Assembly (NCBI RefSeq): GCF_051014685.1
Contig: NW_027478965.1
Location: 62,001 to 126,000, forward strand
Length of the DNA: 64,000 nt
Source: Ptiloglossa arizonensis
Lineage: Eukaryota > Arthropoda > Insecta > Hymenoptera > Colletidae
Reading direction: 5' to 3'
The notes under the pieces are model-generated. The model was given only the letters and a program-made list of their open reading frames with translations, had not been told where the DNA came from and searched no databases. This document shows positions 61,101 through 64,000 of this stretch, piece after piece. A program made the position numbers and the translations under genes. Position 1 is the first letter of the stretch. The number at the start of each line of letters is the position of its first letter.

Positions 61101-64000
61101 ATTGACGAACTCGAGAAATTCCTGTTGCATGTGAAGGTAGAAACTCGCCCGATTACAACGGTATGTGTATTTTTCCCCTAGGCCTCTGTAGTTATTGCTT
61201 TCGAGTGTCAGACTTGCGAAAATTTTGATGGTTTCTCAACCATTCCTTAACATCAAACTCCCATATCTCGCGAACGGATTGACGAACTCGAGAATTTCCT
61301 ATTGCATCTGAAAGTAGAAACTCGCCCGATTACAATGGTGTGTGTGCTTTTCCCGTAGGCCATTCCAGTTATTGGTTTCGAGAATCAGACTTGCGAAAAT
61401 TTTGATGGTTTCTCAACCATTCCTTAACTTCAAACCCACATATCTCGCGAACGGATTTACGAACTCGAGAAATTCCTGTTGCGTCTGAAAGCAGAAACTC
61501 GCCCGATTACAACGGTATGTGCATTTTTGCCCTAGGCCATAGTAGTTATTGGTTTCGAGTATTAGACTTGCGAAAATTTTGATGGTTTCTCAACCATTCC
61601 TTAACTTCAAACTCCCATATCTCGCGAACGGATTGACGAACTCGAGAAATTCCTGTTGCGTCTGAAAGCAGAAACTCGCCCGATTACAACGGTATGTGCA
61701 TTTTTGCCCTAGGCCATAGTAGTTATTGGTTTCGAGTATTAGAGTTGCGAAAATTTTGATGGTTTCTCAACCATTCCTTAACTTCAACCACCCATATCTC
61801 GCGAACGGAATGACGAACTCGAGAAATTCCTGTTGCATCTGAAAGCAGAAAGTGGCCCGTTTACAACGGCATGTGTATTTTTGCCCTAGCCAATAGTAGT
61901 TATTGGTTTCGAGTATCAGACTTGCGAAAATTTTGATGATTTCTCAACCATTCCTTAACTTCAAACTCCCATATCTCGCGAACGGAATGACGAACTCGAG
62001 AAATTCTAGTTGCATCTGAAAGTAGAAGCTCGCCCGATTACAATGGTGTGTGTACTTTTCCCTAGGCCATTCCAGTTATTGGTTTCGAGTATCAGACTTG
62101 CGAAAATTTTGATGGTTTCTCAACCGCTCCTTAACTTCAAACTCCCATATCTCGCGAACGGATCGACGAACTCGTGAAATTCCTGTTGCGTCGGAAAGTG
62201 GAAACTCGCCCGATTACAAAGGTATGTGTACTTTTCCCCTAGGCCATTCCAGTTATTGGTTTCGAGTATCAGACCAGCGAAAATTTTGATGATTTCTCAA
62301 CCATTCCTTAACTTCAAACTCCCATATCTCGCGAACGGATTGACGAACTCGAGAAAGTCCTGCTGCATCTGAAAACAGAAACCCGCCCGATTACATCGGT
62401 CTGTGTATTTTTGCCCTAGGCCATAGTAGTTATTGGTTTCGAGTATTAGACTTGCGAAAATTTCGATCGTTTCTCAAGCATTCCTTAACTTCAAGCTCCC
62501 ATATCTCGCGAACGGATCGACGAACACGTGAAATTCCTGTTGCGTCGGAAAGTGGAAACTCGCCCGATTACAAAGGTATGTGTACTTTTCCCCTAGGCCA
62601 TTCCAGTTATTGGTTTCGAGTATCAGACCAGCGAAAATTTTGATGATTTCTCAACCATTCCTTAACTTCAAACTCCCATATCTCGCGAACGGATTGACGA
62701 ACTCGAGAAATTCCTGTTGCATGTGAAGGTAGAAACTCGCCCGATTACAACGGTATGTGTATTTTTCCCCTAGGCCTCTGTAGTTATTGCTTTCGAGTGT
62801 CAGACTTGCGAAAATTTTGATGGTTTCTCAACCATTCCTTAACATCAAACTCCCATATCTCGCGAACGGATTGACGAACTCGAGAATTTCCTATTGCATC
62901 TGAAAGTAGAAACTCGCCCGATTACAATGGTGTGTGTGCTTTTCCCGTAGGCCATTCCAGTTATTGGTTTCGAGAATCAGACTTGCGAAAATTTTGATGG
63001 TTTCTCAACCATTCCTTAACTTCAAACCCACATATCTCGCGAACGGATTTACGAACTCGAGAAATTCCTGTTGCATCTGAAAGCAGAAACTCGCCCGATT
63101 ACAACGGTATGTGCATTTTTGCCCTAGGCCATAGTAGTTATTGGTTTCGAGTATTAGACTTGCGAAAATTTTGATGGTTTCTCAACCATTCCTTAACTTC
63201 AAACTCCCATATCTCGCGAACGGATTGACGAACTCGAGAAATTCCTGTTGCATCTGAAAGCAGAAACTCGCCCGATTACGACGGTATGTGTATTTTTCCC
63301 CTAAGCCTTTGTAGTTATTGGTTTCGTGTATCAGACTTTCGAAAATTTTGATGGTTTCTCAACCGTTCCTTAACTTCAACCACCCATATCTCGCGAACGG
63401 AATGACGAACTCGAGAAATTCCTGTTGCATCTGAAAGCAGAAAGTGGCCCGTTTACAACGGCATGTGTATTTTTGCCCTAGCCAATAGTAGTTATTGGTT
63501 TCGAGTATCAGACTTGCGAAAATTTTGATGATTTCTCAACCATTCCTTAACTTCAAACTCCCATATCTCGCGAACGGAATGACGAACTCGAGAAATTCTA
63601 GTTGCATCTGAAAGTAGAAGCTCGCCCGATTACAATGGTGTGTGTACTTTTCCCTAGGCCATTCCAGTTATTGGTTTCGAGTATCAGACTTGCGAAAATT
63701 TTGATGGTTTCTCAACCGCTCCTTAACTTCAAACTCCCATATCTCGCGAACGGATCGACGAACTCGTGAAATTCCTGTTGCGTCGGAAAGTGGAAACTCG
63801 CCCGATTACAAAGGTATGTGTACTTTTCCCCTAGGCCATTCCAGTTATTGGTTTCGAGTATCAGACCCGCGAAAATTTTGATGATTTCTCAACCATTCCT
63901 TAACTTCAAACTCCCATATCTCGCGAACGGATTGACGAACTCGAGAAATTCCTGTTGCATGTGAAAGTAGAAACTCGCCCGATTACAACGGTATGTGTAT
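40100..64000 (+). repeat. Zone 4: 7-mer/9-mer higher-order repeats (1,238 and 1,592 bp)
   Basis: A marker monomer with 'ctaagccttt' followed by 'ttcgtgtatcagactttcg' occurs at 41371, 42963, 44201, 45439, 47031, 48269, 49861, 51452, 52689, 54988, 56049, 57287, 58879, 60117 and 63301. The spacings are 1592, 1238, 1238, 1592, 1238, 1592, 1591, 1237, 2299, 1061, 1238, 1592, 1238 and 3184 bp, i.e. 9, 7, 7, 9, 7, 9, 9, 7, 13, 6, 7, 9, 7 and 18 monomers. Alternation of 7 and 9 gives a 2,830-bp 16-mer. Copies are very similar, so homogenisation is recent. Confidence 0.92.
53190..54920 (+). repeat. Segment duplicated at 60972-62702 (7,782-bp offset)
   Basis: Rare variants recur exactly 7,782 bp (44 monomers) apart: 'gattaaaaagg' at 53192 and 60974, 'agttgcg' at 53961 and 61743, and the 'agtcctgctgcatctgaaaa' monomer near 54574 and 62356. 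The match fails after about 54920/62702. This accounts for the irregular 2,299- and 3,184-bp marker spacings. Confidence 0.8.

Larger units (their letters stand above)
37541..64000 (+). repeat. Right satellite array, same monomer family
   Basis: The same head-to-tail monomer resumes immediately after the inserted element, in the same orientation and in phase with the left array once the insertion is removed. It runs to the window edge, so the array extends further. Apart from higher-order repeat structure (annotated separately), I see no gene, RNA gene or other mobile element in this stretch. The short open reading frames here repeat at the higher-order period and are by-products of the repeat. 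Confidence 0.97.

Noticed and set aside
1..64000. Hammerhead-like string CTGATACTCGAAAC on the minus strand of most monomers
   Set aside because: It resembles CUGAUGA...GAAA but lacks the invariant G and A of the core and has only a few bases where stem II should be; no matching stem I or III was found around it.
1..64000. CRISPR array
   Set aside because: There are no unique spacers between short repeats; the whole monomer repeats, and the period is about 177 bp.

Overview
This window is almost pure eukaryotic satellite DNA. A monomer of about 176-177 bp repeats head to tail, always in the same orientation, from the first base to the last. I estimate about 350 copies, and the only interruption is one 1,778-bp insertion at 35757-37534. 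There is no protein-coding gene that I would defend. The open reading frames in the array recur at the repeat period on both strands and simply follow the monomer sequence. The layout suggests a centromeric or pericentromeric heterochromatin block. I cannot name the species. The inserted element has a primer-binding site matching the 3' end of animal-type tRNA-Trp better than my recollection of the plant one, which weakly favours an animal host.

The array falls into zones with different histories. Zone 1 (1-12344) has large recent duplications: a 530-bp trimer duplicated at 1741-2800, and a 3,357-bp, 19-monomer block present twice in tandem (about 5630-8986 and 8987-12343). Each block contains a 1,059-bp six-monomer unit repeated twice. 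Zone 2 (about 12345-20500) is made of more diverged monomers with little higher-order structure. Zone 3 (about 20500-35756, resuming at 37541-40100) is built on a six-monomer, 1,059-bp higher-order repeat that alternates between two subtypes, giving a 2,118-bp period. It also holds a segment present three times at 8,649- and 12,880-bp offsets. Zone 4 (about 40100-64000) uses a marker monomer spaced mostly 1,238 bp (7 monomers) or 1,592 bp (9 monomers) apart, with a 16-monomer, 2,830-bp compound unit and a larger 7,782-bp duplication.

The most interesting object is the insertion at 35757-37534. It reads on the minus strand as LTR - internal - LTR - internal - LTR, with LTRs of about 252 bp and internals of about 510 bp. 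Each LTR starts TG and ends CA, and has a TATA box followed 36 nt later by a complete type III hammerhead ribozyme motif. Each internal region starts with an 11-nt tRNA-Trp-type primer-binding site and ends in a short polypurine tract, and encodes nothing I recognise. The insertion is flanked by a direct target duplication, and a paralogous empty site is present in the same array at 32051-32056. This is the architecture of a retrozyme: a non-autonomous LTR element whose transcript is predicted to cut itself into unit-length RNAs (766 and 759 nt here) suitable for circularisation. Three features stand out. The two ribozyme loops are perfectly complementary over 11 nt. The insertion is a dimer with three LTRs. 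The outer LTRs are identical over 199 bp but differ strongly in the remaining 53-54 bp.
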